NCBI GenBank assembly: GCA_003223995.1
Contig: QHYA01000140.1
Location: 1 to 6,861, forward strand
Source of the DNA: Acidobacteriota bacterium
GTDB taxonomy: Bacteria > Acidobacteriota > Polarisedimenticolia > QHYA01
DNA: 6,861 bases
Direction of reading: 5' to 3'
Shown: positions 6,260 through 6,861 of the stretch, in pieces
Layout: each line of letters begins with the position of its first letter
How positions within the stretch are numbered: the stretch's first letter is position 1
The notes under the pieces: generated by a model
What the model saw: only the letters and a program-made list of their open reading frames with translations
Database searches by the model: none
What the model was told of the DNA's origin: nothing
Made by a program: the position numbers and the translations under genes

Positions 6260-6861
6260 GCGGTGCTGCCGCCGGAGCGATCGGGCTCGGCCACGACGCC
6301 CGGTATTTCCGTCCCGATGCGGGCAAGCCCCTCCCGCGACGGCGCGCGCGCAGAGGCTGGCGCCGTTTCGCCGCCGCGGCGCTCCAGAGTCTGCTCGCCA
6401 TTGGCGTGCTCCTCAGCGGAGGCGAGGGGATCCGCAGGCTGCGCTCCTCGCAAGCGTTCGCACTGAGACGGGTGATCGTCGAGGGATGCTCTCGCTGCCG
6501 CCCGGCAGACCTGCAGGCGCTCGTCCTGCGGGCTTCCGGCCGCAACCTCCTCGATGTCGACCTGTGCGCCGTCCGCTGTCTGGTCGAGAGCTCTCCCTGG
6601 GTGCGCACCACGGAGGTCCACCGGCGGCTGCCCGACACGATCCTTTTGACCGTTACCGAGCGGAGGCCGGCCGCCGTCGCCCTCCTCGAAGGCCGCCCGA
6701 TGCTGGTGGATGGGGAAGGGGTCGTCCTGGCCGAGTGCGGGACCGTTTCGGAGGCGTGCGATTTCCCCGTCCTGCGGGGGCTGGACGGTCTACCCGATCG
6801 CGAGAGGGCTTCGAGGATCGTCGCGGCCGTCTCGGCGGTCCGGACAGTGGAACGGGTGGCC
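6256..6861 (+). CDS. ftsQ: FtsQ/DivIB, divisome protein with POTRA domain (3' end outside window)
   Basis: Bitopic membrane protein of the divisome that links early and late division proteins and helps control FtsW-type synthesis. It is open from the ATG at 6256 to the window edge, 202 codons with no stop. Residues 1-37 form a short basic cytoplasmic tail (PLPRRRARRGWRR at 25-37). A hydrophobic segment at about 38-56 is the likely membrane anchor. A POTRA-like domain follows, from FALRRVIVEG (68-77) to LPDTILLTVTERRPAA (125-140). It includes NLLDVDLCAVRCLVESSPWV at 97-116, a typical FtsQ pattern, and then the start of the beta domain (MLVDGEGVVLAE, 149-160). Overall similarity to FtsQ is moderate, as is usual for this fast-evolving family, but the position after murB and the topology make the call strong. 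Six cysteines lie beyond the membrane segment, which is unusual. Confidence 0.88.
   Translation, partial: MSGAAAGAIGLGHDARYFRPDAGKPLPRRRARRGWRRFAAAALQSLLAIGVLLSGGEGIRRLRSSQAFALRRVIVEGCSRCRPADLQALVLRASGRNLLDVDLCAVRCLVESSPWVRTTEVHRRLPDTILLTVTERRPAAVALLEGRPMLVDGEGVVLAECGTVSEACDFPVLRGLDGLPDRERASRIVAAVSAVRTVERVA

Noticed and set aside
1..6861. An undescribed defence, mobile or biosynthetic system
   Set aside because: Every stretch is filled by known dcw genes in a sensible order. There are no direct repeats of array type, transposase or integrase motifs, tRNA-like structures or unfamiliar long genes.

Overview
The window is a segment of a bacterial division and cell-wall (dcw) gene cluster. All confident genes lie on the + strand in the order mraY (last 37 codons), murD, ftsW, murG, murC, murB, ftsQ (first 202 codons). 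The DNA is visibly GC-rich, with long open shadow frames on both strands and mostly G/C in third codon positions. The order murC-murB-ftsQ, with no ddl between murC and ftsQ, recalls dcw clusters of lineages such as Myxococcota and Acidobacteriota. From sequence alone the phylum is a guess. Nothing suggests horizontal transfer, mobile elements, CRISPR or RNA genes.

Layout: mraY ends at 115 and murD begins 1 nt later. murD and ftsW overlap by ATGA (1520-1523). ftsW and murG are separated by 33 nt. murG and murC overlap by one base (TGATG). murC and murB are separated by 70 nt. murB and ftsQ overlap by ATGA (6256-6259). There is no stretch over 300 bases without a gene, and I saw no convincing promoter or terminator. 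The whole segment therefore looks like one polycistronic unit that enters and leaves the window.

The genes form a coherent pathway. MurB reduces UDP-GlcNAc-enolpyruvate to UDP-MurNAc. MurC adds L-Ala and MurD adds D-Glu. MraY moves the finished MurNAc-pentapeptide to undecaprenyl phosphate (lipid I), and MurG adds GlcNAc to give lipid II. FtsW polymerises lipid II at the septum, and FtsQ recruits and regulates the septal machinery. MurA, MurE, MurF and Ddl are outside the window.

The coding content is conventional, and I found no undescribed system. The least ordinary spot is the murC-murB junction (about 5224-5318). It holds a 25-codon frame that starts on the murC stop and ends on the murB start, an 8-bp perfect hairpin just before the murB ATG, and a sequence identical to the 16S anti-Shine-Dalgarno core. 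Two protein-level oddities are a Cys where MurB usually has its proton-donor Ser, and six cysteines in the predicted extracytoplasmic part of FtsQ.
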